From: CAWGMT01 sp963823675
Lineage (GTDB): Bacteria; Planctomycetota; Planctomycetia; Isosphaerales; Isosphaeraceae
Assembly (NCBI GenBank): GCA_963823675.1
Contig: CAWGMT010000013.1
Span: forward strand, 1,178,001 to 1,242,000
Length of the DNA stretch: 64,000 nt
Reading direction: 5' to 3'
Shown here: positions 1 through 9,653 of the stretch, one piece after another
Layout: each line of letters begins with the position of its first letter
Position numbering within the stretch: position 1 is the first letter of the stretch
Position numbers and translations under genes: made by a program
The notes under the pieces: model-generated
The model's input: only the letters and a program-made list of their open reading frames with translations
What the model was told of the DNA's origin: nothing
Database searches by the model: none

Positions 1-1
1 G

Positions 2-319
2 ATCGAGCTAGGACGCGACGGCGTTTGGGTGCCCGACTATCGCGCCACTCATCAAGCCACCAATACCGACGTCTTCATTGAAATCGTCGGCTTCTGGAAA
101 CGCGCCAGCCTGGAACGACTCATCCGGCTCTTGCCGCGGTATGGCCCCCCTCGTTTCGTGCTGGCGATCTCCGAGCGATTCAAGGTCGACGAGGAGACGC
201 TCCAGGACCTACCCGGCCCGATCCTCCGGTTCAAGGAGATCCCGAGCGCGACCGACCTGGCGGCGCTGCTGGAGACATTTGTGAAGCCGAGCGAACCCGA
301 GCAGCCGCTCATTGATTGA
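2..319 (+). CDS. DUF790 family protein, C-terminal part (5' end outside window)
   Basis: The reading frame is already open at the first bases of the window, so the gene begins upstream and only about 105 C-terminal residues are seen. The visible part contains VWVPDYRATH, then IEIVGFWKRASLERLI and LAISERF, a pattern I recognise from the C-terminus of DUF790 proteins, which carry a predicted nuclease fold related to restriction endonucleases and are often found with DNA repair helicases. The function is not experimentally clear for the family. A GTG at position 29 is internal and not the true start. The frame ends at a TGA at 317-319. No partner gene is visible here. Confidence 0.75.
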   Translation: MELGRDGVWVPDYRATHQATNTDVFIEIVGFWKRASLERLIRLLPRYGPPRFVLAISERFKVDEETLQDLPGPILRFKEIPSATDLAALLETFVKPSEPEQPLID

Positions 320-413
320 CCAGCTTTAGCGAGCGAGCGGCGTCGGGTCAGTACGAGTTTTGCGAGCGCGCGGTTTGAGTTCGGCACGCGAACCCTCAAT
401 TGCTGGCGGGCGA

Positions 414-2808
414 TTACCGGTTCCGCTGGCTTTCGCGGCCCTCCTGGGACCACTGGGTGCCGACCTTGCGCAGGGGAAGCAGCCCATTGGCGAGCGCCGC
501 CAGGGCCGAGACGTTATTGGTGATCACCGACGCCATGATGCCGAAACCCATCGTGAAGACGCCGATGACGTTCGTGACATTGGGGGCCACGATCATCGAC
601 CAGCTCCGGCTGACGTTGCGATCGAGGTCGCGTGCGATGTCTCTCAGCTCGCACAGCTTGGAAAGACCTGTCTCCAGAAAGACGACCTGCGCCGTGTCGG
701 TCGCGATCGACGAGGCCCCGCGCAACGAGATCGACACGTCGGCCTGCTTGAGCGCGATCGAGTCGTTGATTCCGTCCCCGACGAAGCACACCTTGCGCCC
801 CTCCTTCTGGAGCCGCTCGACGTAGCCGGCTTTGTCCGCCGGCAGGACCTGGGCAAAATAGCGGTCCATGCTCAGTGACTCGGCCAGCTTCCGGGTCGGC
901 GCTTCGTGGTCGCCCGAAACCACGGCGATGTGCTGGATTCCGCGCTGCGCAGTCCCCGAATAATTGCAACCGCTTCGGGCCGGACCGCTGGCGCAGCTCG
1001 ATTGCGCCACCCAGCCGGTCGTTCACAGCCACCAGGACCATCGTATGACCTTCCCGGTGCGCAAGGTCGAGGTCCTCGTGGATGCCGGCCGGTAAGGCGA
1101 CGCCCTCCATTTCCAGGAATCGCTTGCTGCCGACGCGGACCGTCCTATCGTTGATCTGGACGGTGATTCCGTAACCGATCTTGTACTGGGTGTCGTCGGT
1201 CGAGGGGAGTGTCAACTTGAGTTGCTCGGCCCTCTGGAGGATGGCCAGGGCGATCGGATGGTGGAACTTCCGCTCGGCGGCCGCCGCGAAGCCGAGGACC
1301 TGGTCGGGATTGAAGCCCTGCCCAGCGATGATTCGCCCCACCTCGGGTCGATCGTGGGTGAGTGTTCCGGTCTTGTCGAAGAGGACCGTGTTGATCTGGT
1401 TCATCAGTTCCAGCGCGCGGCCGTCCTTGACCAGGATGCCGCGGTGAGCGCAGAGGGCAAGCGAGCTGAGCATCGCCAGGGGCGCGGCCATGCGGATGCC
1501 GGTCCCGAGGTCGCTGTTGAGAACGGCCACAGCGCCGATCGGCCCCATTGTGGCCATACCCACCGCGCCAGCCGCCAAGGTTGGCAGCACTGCCTGGTCG
1601 GCAAGCCGCTCTCCCTTGTGCTGGCTCGAGAGCTTGTGGCCGGCGGTCTGAGCGAGAATCTGGCTGATCTGGGCCGATGCCGTCTCGCTGCCCGACCGCT
1701 CGACCATCACATGGACCTTTCCCCCGACGAGAATCGTGGCGGCAAACACCCGGTCGCCGGCCGCCTTCTCGGCCGGCGCCGCCTCGCCGGTCAAGGTCTG
1801 CTGGTCGATCATGGCCAGGCCTTCGACCACCTGCCCATCGACCGGCACAACTTCGCCGGTATGCACGACGACGATATCGCCCTTCTCCAGTCTCTCGGCC
1901 GGCACCTGGACCTCCACGCCATCCTTGCACAGCCAGGCGAATCGCGGCTGCTTGCCGAACGCGTTCAACAACATCCTCTGGGAGTTGTCCCGCGTCATCC
2001 TTACCAGGAACCGCCCAAAGCTCAGGCACCAGCTCATCACAGCACCCGGGAAAACAGACAGCGTTCCCAGGCAGCCGATCACGACCACGGCGTCGAGAGC
2101 ATCCACGCCCACGCGCCTTTCCTCGCGAAAGACCCGCCTCGCCGCCTGAAACGTTGGAATCGACGTATAGGCGACGACGACGGCCGCAACGGGTAAGAGG
2201 GGCGTCGCGGCAAACTGGGCGACAGCAGCCAGCGGAAGCGAGAGCGTGGAAAGCGGTAGATGAATGTCGATGGCGTCGAGCTTTTCGGGATGCTCCGCAC
2301 CGTCAAGGGCGGAGTCGAGGATCTCGATAACCTGCTTGCGGGTCAACTGGCGCGGGTTGTAATCGACCTGGACCGCGCAGGTAATCGAGCTCGTCTTGTA
2401 GCGATCGACCCCGATGACGCTCAACAGCTCACGTTCGATCGCCCGGCAAAGCCGGCTCTTGCGGTACAGCAGCGGATTTTTCACCCGCAGGCGGCCGGGC
2501 CGGTCGATTTTGATTTCCCACTGGGGACTGACGCGTTCCGCAGGCGGGTCGATTGCGGACTCTCGGGACAGCAAGGAAGCGAGATGTCTGACGACATCCT
2601 TGAGCCTCCATCTCCAGGCGGCGAAACGCAACTCGGCTTGCGGCGTCTCGCCCCTGGTCACAATGACGTCCGATATCTCCTCAACCCGTGAAATTCGCTC
2701 AAGGAGCAGATGGCAGACCGGGTTCTCGGCATCGCCGAAAAGAGCTTGGCTTCGGAGCAGGATCACGCCCGGCCTTGGAAACGAGATCGACAGATCAGAT
2801 ACATTCAT
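414..2808 (-). pseudogene. Heavy-metal-type P-type ATPase, two frameshifts
   Basis: This is a P1B-like cation-pumping ATPase of the inner membrane. Visible in order are two N-terminal ferredoxin-like domains without a CxxC metal site, the actuator motif TLTGEAAP, the phosphorylation motif DKTGTLTHDRP, an HP motif in KFHHPIALAIL, and, in another frame, GDGIND and the last membrane pair. The reading frame changes twice near positions 976 and 940. Adding one G at each site restores the expected path through EAVAIIRGLRSAGIQHIAVV. The transmembrane metal site, usually CPC or similar, reads GTGIRMAAPLAM here, with no cysteine, so the transported ion cannot be guessed. Whether the gene is truly dead or misread is open. 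Confidence 0.8.
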
Positions 2809-3053
2809 GAATTTGCATCTCGTCGAGCCGCACAGAACGCTCGCGGCGTGAGCGCGAAGAGGGCAGGGCCCGGATCATCTCGCGTATTCCCCATTTCAAA
2901 CCCCGCAAAGTCGCCGCAATCAGAATCATACCATGCAATTCGCCCGTCGAGGATATCTGGTGTCTGCCCGAGCGCATATAGCAAGCCCGGAGACCTTCTC
3001 GGTGAAGAGCAAGTTCCCACTCATCTGCTCCAAGGACGTTATCATCTCCTCTT

Positions 3054-4148
3054 TCACCTCTCGGCCATCAGCCGAGCCAGGGGACGGGTAAGTGCGAAGT
3101 TCTCAAACACGATTTTCAGCATCACCGTCAGTGGTACGGCCAGCACCATACCGACCGCCCCCCAGCAGAGGCCCCAGAACGCCAGGGCGATCAGCACCAC
3201 CAGCGGACTGAGGTTCACAGCGTGAGCGGTCAGCCGCGGTTCCACGAGGTTGTTGGTCACAAACTGCACCAGCAGGAGCAGTGCGAGAACCGCCAAAGGT
3301 CGCCAGAGCGGCTCGAGCTCGAGAAACGCCAGCAAGGCGGGGAGCAAAAGCGCAATCAAGCTACCCGCGTAGGGAATGAAATTACCGACGAAGGCCAGGA
3401 CGCCCCACATGCCTGGGAATGACACCCCGAAGGTCCACAGAATAGCCACGACCGGCAGCGCGGTAGCCAGACTGGAGAGCACCTTCGCTCGAAGGTACGA
3501 GGTCGTCGCGCGATTGATCGACTCGACGATCGCGAGCAAGTGATCAGCCTGTTCCGGGCTGAACCCTCCCCGGATCCGCGCGGGAAAGCGACGGACCTCG
3601 AGCAGCAGGAAAACGAGGTAGAACCCGACGACCAGGGCCTCGCCGAAGAAAGCGGCCCCGATGTTGACCAGCCCGGATGCGAGGGCCTTGAGCCGCGCGG
3701 TTGTCTCGCCCTCGGCTCGGGCCGTATCCGGGACCGCTTCGAACGCCCAGGCGGGTAAGTGGCTGTGGCCCCAGGTGCGGAGTCGCTCGATCAACCCTCG
3801 GGCCCGGTCGATCAGGCGGGGCAGTTCAGCCTGCAAGTCGACGAGGTTGCCGTAGATGATTGCGGCCAGGCCGAGAATCGCTGCGGCCACCAGCAGCACT
3901 AGCAATGGCCCGGCGAGGTTGGCGTGAACCCTTTGGCCCAGGGAGCGGTGAGCGGGCAGGATCGTGTAAACCAGGAACACCGCCAGGACCAGGGGACGGA
4001 AGAGCGGAGCCAGCTCCTTGAGCAGATACCAGCCTCCTGCTGCACACAACACCGCCGCGGTCACCGTGTAGAGCGGGATGAGGTCACTCCGCAATCGAGC
4101 CACACGCCCGCTAATGGCGACCCCGGGCTCTTCCTCGGTGGGCTCCAT
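3054..4148 (-). CDS. AI-2E family transporter / PerM-like permease
   Basis: A polytopic membrane protein of about 364 residues matching the AI-2E (UPF0118, PerM/TqsA) family. Two N-terminal membrane segments are followed by a central soluble stretch (around VDLQAELPRLIDRARGLIER) and then several hydrophobic helices, including the family-typical GVLAFVGNFIPYAGSLIA and a C-terminal VGMVLAVPLTVMLKIV. Family members export small molecules or act in stress physiology, and the name AI-2E does not prove autoinducer transport. I place the start at 4148, where GGAGG lies about 11 bases upstream, rather than at an upstream in-frame ATG at 4208 that would add a polar 20-residue leader. It stands alone between the broken ATPase and a small hypothetical gene. 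Confidence 0.85.
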   Translation of the reverse strand: MEPTEEEPGVAISGRVARLRSDLIPLYTVTAAVLCAAGGWYLLKELAPLFRPLVLAVFLVYTILPAHRSLGQRVHANLAGPLLVLLVAAAILGLAAIIYGNLVDLQAELPRLIDRARGLIERLRTWGHSHLPAWAFEAVPDTARAEGETTARLKALASGLVNIGAAFFGEALVVGFYLVFLLLEVRRFPARIRGGFSPEQADHLLAIVESINRATTSYLRAKVLSSLATALPVVAILWTFGVSFPGMWGVLAFVGNFIPYAGSLIALLLPALLAFLELEPLWRPLAVLALLLLVQFVTNNLVEPRLTAHAVNLSPLVVLIALAFWGLCWGAVGMVLAVPLTVMLKIVFENFALTRPLARLMAER

Positions 4149-4318
4149 CGGATTGCAAACCTCCGCCTCGGGAGTCGGCCGGCAGCTCGGGTGTCGACCT
4201 GCGCCCAAGGTAATTCAGCGACACACCATGGCCGGCGATGGCCCTTATACTACCATGGCTGGCCGCCGCCCGAGGAGTCCGACAATCCTCGGCGATGCCC
4301 GCGGTTTTCGCTTCCAGG

Positions 4319-4519
4319 TTATTGAGAGCCGCCGACGTATCGGCTGGGATCCTGCTCGAACGCCGTCTGGGACTCCTCGGTAAGGAAGTTGGTAACGCCG
4401 CCGCGTTCAGTTTGACGTTGGGACTGCTCAGCGGCCTGGGTCTGCATCGTCTCGATGCGTTCTCTGCCGGCCGCGACCTCGCCTCGGAGTTGCCGCTGGA
4501 ATTCGTCGATTCCGGACAT
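4319..4519 (-). CDS. Small hypothetical protein, 66 aa
   Basis: A short, charged, mostly helical protein that starts MSGIDEFQRQLRGEV and is rich in Q, E and R (possible coiled coil over residues 4-40). No membrane segment or signal peptide. GAGGT lies about 7 bases before the ATG, which supports translation. It sits 101 bases downstream of fabI on the same strand, so it could be the last gene of that unit. I do not recognise the family and give no function. Confidence 0.5.
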   Translation of the reverse strand: MSGIDEFQRQLRGEVAAGRERIETMQTQAAEQSQRQTERGGVTNFLTEESQTAFEQDPSRYVGGSQ

Positions 4520-4620
4520 GGGTTACCTCGCTTTTCAATGTCAAGGAGATTGTGACGTTAAATCGCCCTGGTCATTGCTTTGCAGTCAGGCCGGGACTGA
4601 ACGAAGGCCGATCTGCCGCC

Positions 4621-5400
4621 TCAGCCTGTGATGTTCAGGCCGGCATCGACGTACTGGATGGTCCCAGTCATCCGCCGGGCCTGCGGCGAGGCGAGGAAGG
4701 CGGCCGCGGCGCCCACGTCGTCGATGTCCACGAGCTCGCCGAGAGGCGAGCGCGCCTTGGCCCCCTCGAGGAGCCGGTCGAACTCCTTGAGCCCCGAAGC
4801 CGCGCGGGTCGCGACCGGCCCAGGCGAGATCGCGTGGACGCGGATTCGCCGAGGCCCCAGCTCGGAAGCCAGGTAGCGAACGACCGACTCGAGGGCTGCT
4901 TTGATGGGCCCCATCACGCTGTAGTTGGGAACGACCTCGGCCGACCCTTGAAACGTCATGGCCAAAAGCGTGCCCCCGTCGGTCATCATCGGGGCTGCGA
5001 GCCGGGCCACGCGGATGAACGAGTGGCAGGAGATGTCAACCGCCGTGAGGAAGCCGTCGAGCGAACAGTTGAGGAGGCCCTCTTGCAGATCTGCCGTGGG
5101 AGCAAAGGCGATCGAGTGAAGTGCAATGTCGAGGTGGTTCCACCTCTGTTTGATCGCGTCGAAGACGGCCTCGAGCTGACCCTCCTCCTGGACGTTCAGC
5201 GGCAGAAAGATCGGCGCCTCGAGTTCCCGGGCCAGGGGTTCGACGAACCGGCGGGCTTTATCGTTGAGATAGGTGATCGCCAATTCAGCCCCCTGACGCC
5301 GGAAGGCCCGGGCGCAGCCGTACGCGATCGATTGGTCATTGGCGATGCCGATCATGAGCGCCTTTTGGCCCGAGAGCGGCCGAGTGGTTTCGTCAGCCAT
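4621..5400 (-). CDS. fabI: Enoyl-[acyl-carrier-protein] reductase (NADH) FabI
   Basis: A 259-residue short-chain dehydrogenase of the FabI group, which reduces trans-2-enoyl-ACP in fatty-acid elongation in the cytoplasm. The N-terminal nucleotide-binding segment reads KALMIGIANDQSIAYG, as usual for FabI, and the catalytic Y-x6-K is Tyr160 to Lys167 in PNYSVMGPIKAA. The position of the second conserved tyrosine (Tyr146 in E. coli FabI) is Phe150 here (AMTFQGS). The gene begins 18 bases after acetate kinase. A FabI-type gene in this position is typical of DUF3141/Pta/AckA clusters in proteobacteria, so its role may be linked to that cluster, for example short-chain enoyl reduction, rather than bulk lipid synthesis. 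That last point is inference. Confidence 0.88.
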   Translation of the reverse strand: MADETTRPLSGQKALMIGIANDQSIAYGCARAFRRQGAELAITYLNDKARRFVEPLARELEAPIFLPLNVQEEGQLEAVFDAIKQRWNHLDIALHSIAFAPTADLQEGLLNCSLDGFLTAVDISCHSFIRVARLAAPMMTDGGTLLAMTFQGSAEVVPNYSVMGPIKAALESVVRYLASELGPRRIRVHAISPGPVATRAASGLKEFDRLLEGAKARSPLGELVDIDDVGAAAAFLASPQARRMTGTIQYVDAGLNITG

Positions 5401-5418
5401 GGTTTGCCCCCGATCTGG

Positions 5419-6609
5419 TCAGGCGAGTGTAAGTCGATGGGTATGACGCGCGATCATCAGCTCTTCATTCGTCGGGATGACCCAGGCGGCGACGCGGCTG
5501 TCGTTCCGGCTGATGCGGGGTCCGCCGGCCTGGTTGGCAACCTCGTCGAGTTCAAGGCCCAGCCAAGCGGCATCACGGCAGACGCGTGAGCGGATCGCGG
5601 CGGCGTGCTCGCCGATTCCCGCGGTGAACACCAGCGCGTCCAACCCACCCAGGGCCGCGGCCAGCGAGCCCAGCTCGCGGCCGATGCGATAGACATAGAG
5701 ATCGACTGCCTCGGTAGCGCGCGGGTCGGCGCTGGCGAGCAGCGCCCGCATGTCGCTGGAGATGCCGGAAACCCCGAGGAGGCCCGATTCCTTGTACAAA
5801 AGAGCCTCGATGGCCCGAGCATCCATGTGCAGGTGATCGATGAGAAGGAGGATCACTCCGGGATCGAGCGAGCCGCAACGAGTGCCCATGGGCAGCCCGT
5901 CCAACGACGAGAAGCCCATGGTCGTGGCGACGCTACGCCCCGCTCGGAGGGCACACAAGCTGGAGCCGTTGCCCAGGTGCGCGACGATCACGCGACCAGC
6001 AGCGGACCGGGGGTCATACCGCGGCAGTTCCGACGCGATGTACTCGTACGAGATGCCGTGGAACCCGTAGCGGCGGATGCCCTTTTCGGTGTAGGCACGC
6101 GGTAGTGCAAATGCCTGGGCCACCTCGGGCTGGGTGCGGTGAAACGCGGTGTCAAAGCACGCGACCTGGGGTAACTCGGGGCGACGTTCTCTGAGTGCAC
6201 GAATCGGGGCCAGGTTGAACGGCTGGTGCAGAGGCACGAGGGGAACGAGTTGCTCTAGATCGGACAGAACCTTGGCGTCGATTCTCACCGGCTCCTGGTA
6301 TCTCAGCCCGCCATGCCCAACGCGATGGCCGACCGCGGCCAGCCGTATCCCACCCAGCTTCTGCCTCTCCGCGTCTGCCCACGTGAACAGGTGCTCGATC
6401 GCCCCCTCGTGGCCCAGGCGTGTCCCTTCGGGCCAATTCCTCTCGGCGACGGTCGTCCCCGCCTCATCATGCACGACAAATCGGGGTACCGTAAACAACC
6501 CTTCAACCTGTCCGCGATAGAAGGGTTGAAGGTGATCCTCATGTTCGCCGAAGATCGAGAATTTCAGGCTCGACGAGCCGGCATTCAGTACCGCGATCAA
6601 ATGAGCCAT
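5419..6609 (-). CDS. ackA: Acetate kinase (acetate/propionate kinase family)
   Basis: A 396-residue ASKHA-fold kinase converting acetyl-phosphate plus ADP to acetate plus ATP, reversibly, in the cytoplasm. It starts MAHLIAVLNAGSSSLKFS, the standard N-terminal phosphate loop. Further on are VGHRVGHGG, CFDTAFH, RRYGFHGISYEYI, HLGNGSSLCA, the arginine region GLPMGTRCGSLDPG and the C-terminal FTAGIGEHAA. The ATG at 6609 is preceded by AGAGGAGCC. An upstream in-frame extension to 6756 overlaps the small MaoC-like remnant and is rejected. It lies in a tight minus-strand unit: DUF3141, MaoC remnant, ackA (13-base gap), fabI (18-base gap). The usual phosphotransacetylase partner is not present. Confidence 0.93.
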   Translation of the reverse strand: MAHLIAVLNAGSSSLKFSIFGEHEDHLQPFYRGQVEGLFTVPRFVVHDEAGTTVAERNWPEGTRLGHEGAIEHLFTWADAERQKLGGIRLAAVGHRVGHGGLRYQEPVRIDAKVLSDLEQLVPLVPLHQPFNLAPIRALRERRPELPQVACFDTAFHRTQPEVAQAFALPRAYTEKGIRRYGFHGISYEYIASELPRYDPRSAAGRVIVAHLGNGSSLCALRAGRSVATTMGFSSLDGLPMGTRCGSLDPGVILLLIDHLHMDARAIEALLYKESGLLGVSGISSDMRALLASADPRATEAVDLYVYRIGRELGSLAAALGGLDALVFTAGIGEHAAAIRSRVCRDAAWLGLELDEVANQAGGPRISRNDSRVAAWVIPTNEELMIARHTHRLTLA

Positions 6610-6622
6610 CGTGGGGCTCCTC

Positions 6623-6784
6623 TCACCAAGCACTCGCCGCTTCGTCTCCGGTGAGATCGAACGGATCGACGTCGCCTGAGACCAGGGCCAGGAGCTCGAC
6701 ATCCGCCTGGGAGATCGTGTGGCAAAACTCGGCAGCCGCTCCCAGGCGAATTTCATCGAAAGTCACATTTTTCACGTTTGTCAT
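6623..6784 (-). pseudogene. MaoC-like N-terminal remnant of a hydratase/phosphotransacetylase
   Basis: A 53-codon frame with its own ATG and stop: MTNVKNVTFDEIRLG, then SQADVELLALVSGDVDP. This matches the first part of the MaoC-like domain that opens the bifunctional enoyl-CoA hydratase/phosphate acetyltransferase normally encoded between a DUF3141 gene and acetate kinase. Here the frame stops after DEAASAW, and nothing of the remaining hydratase or of the phosphotransacetylase domain follows; acetate kinase begins 13 bases later. It looks like an internal deletion that removed more than 400 codons and left a clean short gene. It could also be a kept small protein. The family match is short, so confidence is moderate. 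Confidence 0.55.
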
Positions 6785-6839
6785 GATACGTCCTCGCAAA
6801 TCTGCGCCGACCTGCAGGTCGGTAATTCCGTGTCAGGGA

Positions 6840-9165
6840 TCATGAAGGCGACGTCGAGGACTGCAAATTGCGACCAGATCGAGCCCAGCCGTTCCCGCGA
6901 GACGATTCTCCGGCTCCGGTCAGTACGCGGCGTATCCGCTCGAGCATCGCCACCTGCTTGGCGTTCAGGTTGACAAGCGCGACGGCCCGCTCGATGAGGT
7001 CGAAGAGGCGCTGGCGGTCACCATGGCCGGCGACGAGCGCCGGCAGTGTTTCCAGGGCGCGCTCCGGCTCGAGAGCGACAACCGTGGCCTGCTCGGCACG
7101 GACGCGCCGGCAATCAAGGGCGGTAAGCTTCGACAGCACGGAGTCTGAGCGGATCAGCTCGCCCGCCAGCTCCAAGTGTTGCAACGGGAACTCGCCGCGC
7201 TGCGAGGCCATCAGCGCGCCGACGCGGGCGACGGCCTCCACGAAACCGCCGCGGTCAATCGCTTCCAGCGCCTCCTGGACAGCCAGAAGTTCGCGCGGGT
7301 CGGCCGACTTCGCCTCAACCTCCGGTCCCGCAGGCGACGGTATGTCCAGGGACAAGAGCCCCCCATACATCAGGTAGAAAAGCGATTCGACGGCGGCGTC
7401 GTGCGCGTCGCGAATCAGGTCCCAGGTGGCGCTGATTCCGGTTGAGACCGTGCGCTCGACGTCGAGGAAGGGATTCGCTGCCGCGACTGGCTGCCGCCCA
7501 GCCTTCACGGCGCCCGCCAGAGGTGCGAGCGGCCACATCAGAGGATTCACGTCGCTCAAGGCCCAGTGCTGGACTCGCTCCGGGTGAAACACCCGTCCCA
7601 GCCAGGCCGCCGGTTCGTTCCGCCACGCGCGCAGCCAGGGCCGTACGAGCATCATGTAGGCCCCCTCCCCGAGGCCAGAGACGGCCGAAACGACTGCGAA
7701 GGGCCGCTCGTCCCTCCGCTCGAGCTTGTTGATCCGGCGCAGGTCTTCGAGCCGTTTCGCTTCGAATTCGACGGTGTACGACGGCCGGCCGTCGGTCTCT
7801 TTGGCCTCCTCGATCCGCATGAGGTAAAGCCCCGGCCTCAATTGCTCGACCGACTTGAGCACCTCCACGATCTGGGAATACTCCTTCTTGGCGACCTTGC
7901 CCGACACGAAGATCCCCAGGTGGCCGATCGTCTCGTGAAACAGGCCGACGATCACCTGTCCGTTGGCCTTGATCTCCTCGGTGCTGGAGTAGACGTCGGC
8001 GATCCAGTTGAGCGCCTGCTGGGGCGGCGTGATGTTGTCGCCGCCCGACGAGAAGATGACGATCGGCGAGCGGATGTCCTTGAGGTCGAGATACGTGCCG
8101 GGCGTGGCCTTGATCTCTCCACGAGCGAGGCGGTTGCCGACGAACAGTTCGTTGACGATCCAGCAGATCTCATCTTCATTGAGCAGGTAGAATCCGCCCC
8201 ACCACTTCTCGAAGTCGAGGAACCGGGACGGCTCGGTGTCAATGTTGGCGTAGAGGCGGTAATACTTATCCCAGAACGTGTTGGCTGGGTTCAGGCCCTC
8301 GAAATTGGCGACCAGATGGGCGCCGTCGAATTTGCCGTTGCCCAGGTCGCAGAGGAGCCGGGTGAGCCAGGTTCCGCCCAGCAAGCCGCCGAAGTAGCGC
8401 ATCGGGCTCTCGCCCGGTCCGCCGCCGAGATTGGCGCTCCAGTACGACATGGGGGCGCCATTGATCACGAGTGGTCCGGCCAGTTCCGGGGCCGCGGATG
8501 CCAAGAGCATCACCGACCATCCTCCCTGGCAGTTGCCGAAGATCACCGGCTTCGGGCTGTCGGGATGGCGAGCCGCGACTTCCTCGACAAAGCGACCCTG
8601 TGCCGCCACGACGTCTCGAATAGTCTGACCTGGCACTGGGTCGGGGAAGAAGATCACGAAATAGACTGGATAGCCGGCGCGAAGCGCGACGCCGACCTGC
8701 GAATCCTGTTTGAATCCGCCGATGCCCGGACCATGACCCGCGCGGGTCCACGATCAAGTACGGACGGAGAGTTTCGTCGGTCCGCACGCCTTTGGGGGCG
8801 ACGATGCGGACGAGGGCGTAGTTGACCGGACGCTTCAGCGTTCGGCCGTCCAAAACCATTTCGTAGTCGTACACGAGCACCGGGGGTTTTCCCGCGCGCT
8901 CATGCTCAAGGTACTGGTTACCGCGCTGGCGGATGGTGTCCCAGAACAGAATCGAGCGTTGCGCCCCATCGGTCAGGTAGGAGCACCAAGCCTGAAAAGC
9001 CTCAAATGGCGTCGCTGGCACGGTCGATTTTGGCCCCGCCGCCACGGTCTCGGAGATCCGCGCCGTAAAACGAGCCTGGGAATCGGCAACCCGCCTGGAG
9101 GCCAGCCGGCTAACCTTGCCGGCTAGTTGGCATAGTTCAGTCGCAGTCTCAAGTGTTGTGCTCAT
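6840..9165 (-). pseudogene. DUF3141 alpha/beta-hydrolase protein, one frameshift
   Basis: A protein of about 775 residues of the DUF3141 family, related to PHA synthases and depolymerases and often annotated as 3-hydroxyalkanoate synthetase. The N-terminal part (from MSTTLETATELCQLAG at 9165) runs to RPYLIVDPR, and the rest continues in another frame through FFPDPVPGQTIRDV and the nucleophile elbow FGNCQGGW, with the serine position of the usual GxSxG replaced by Cys. The frame changes at about 8739-8744. Adding a CG pair to the CGCG run restores VDPRAGHGPGIGGFK. It is the first gene of the unit with ackA and fabI and may act on polyhydroxyalkanoate or acyl-CoA intermediates (inference from family and context). 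Confidence 0.8.
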
Positions 9166-9653
9166 GGCAATGCCCCCGCTGCGGACGATTGGCCGGCACG
9201 CGGTCCGTGCCGGAAGGCATAAGCCACGAGGGCCGTTTGCAGACTCCGGATCGCGAACCCACAGACCGGCCGTGCCGGACGGCTACAAGCGCCGGCGCAT
9301 GAAAAAACCCGTCTACGAAACAATCGTAGCGGGGCCCTCGCGACCAACCGGATCTGCCAATCTTAAGCAGCTCCGACAACTTTTAGAGTACCTCAGCAAG
9401 CCCAGTAAATCTAGTGCCCATCGGTGCCGCAGAGGCGGTTGCTCTGGTCCGCAAGTGCTTGATAATTGGAGCGTCGCGATGGGGCGGTGGAAGGCGATCC
9501 CCCAAAGAGCGGCTGTTTTTGCAGAACTTTGCATCACAAGGAGGATTTTTCTTCGATTTTTCGACCACGGCGCCACCGCTGCGGGGATATGTTGCGTAGC
9601 AGTTGGCGTGGGCTGTCGATTCTCCGGCTCAAAATCCCCGTGGTCACCCTGCC
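9166..9653. other. Intergenic stretch, no gene seen
   Basis: About 490 bases between the DUF3141 start and the transposase remnant. It holds the promoter side of the DUF3141 unit and the left flank of the insertion-sequence remnant. I see no convincing frame, RNA gene or clear terminal inverted repeat. The stretch around 9380-9600 is less GC-rich than its surroundings, which fits imported flanking DNA of the transposon. Confidence 0.4.
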
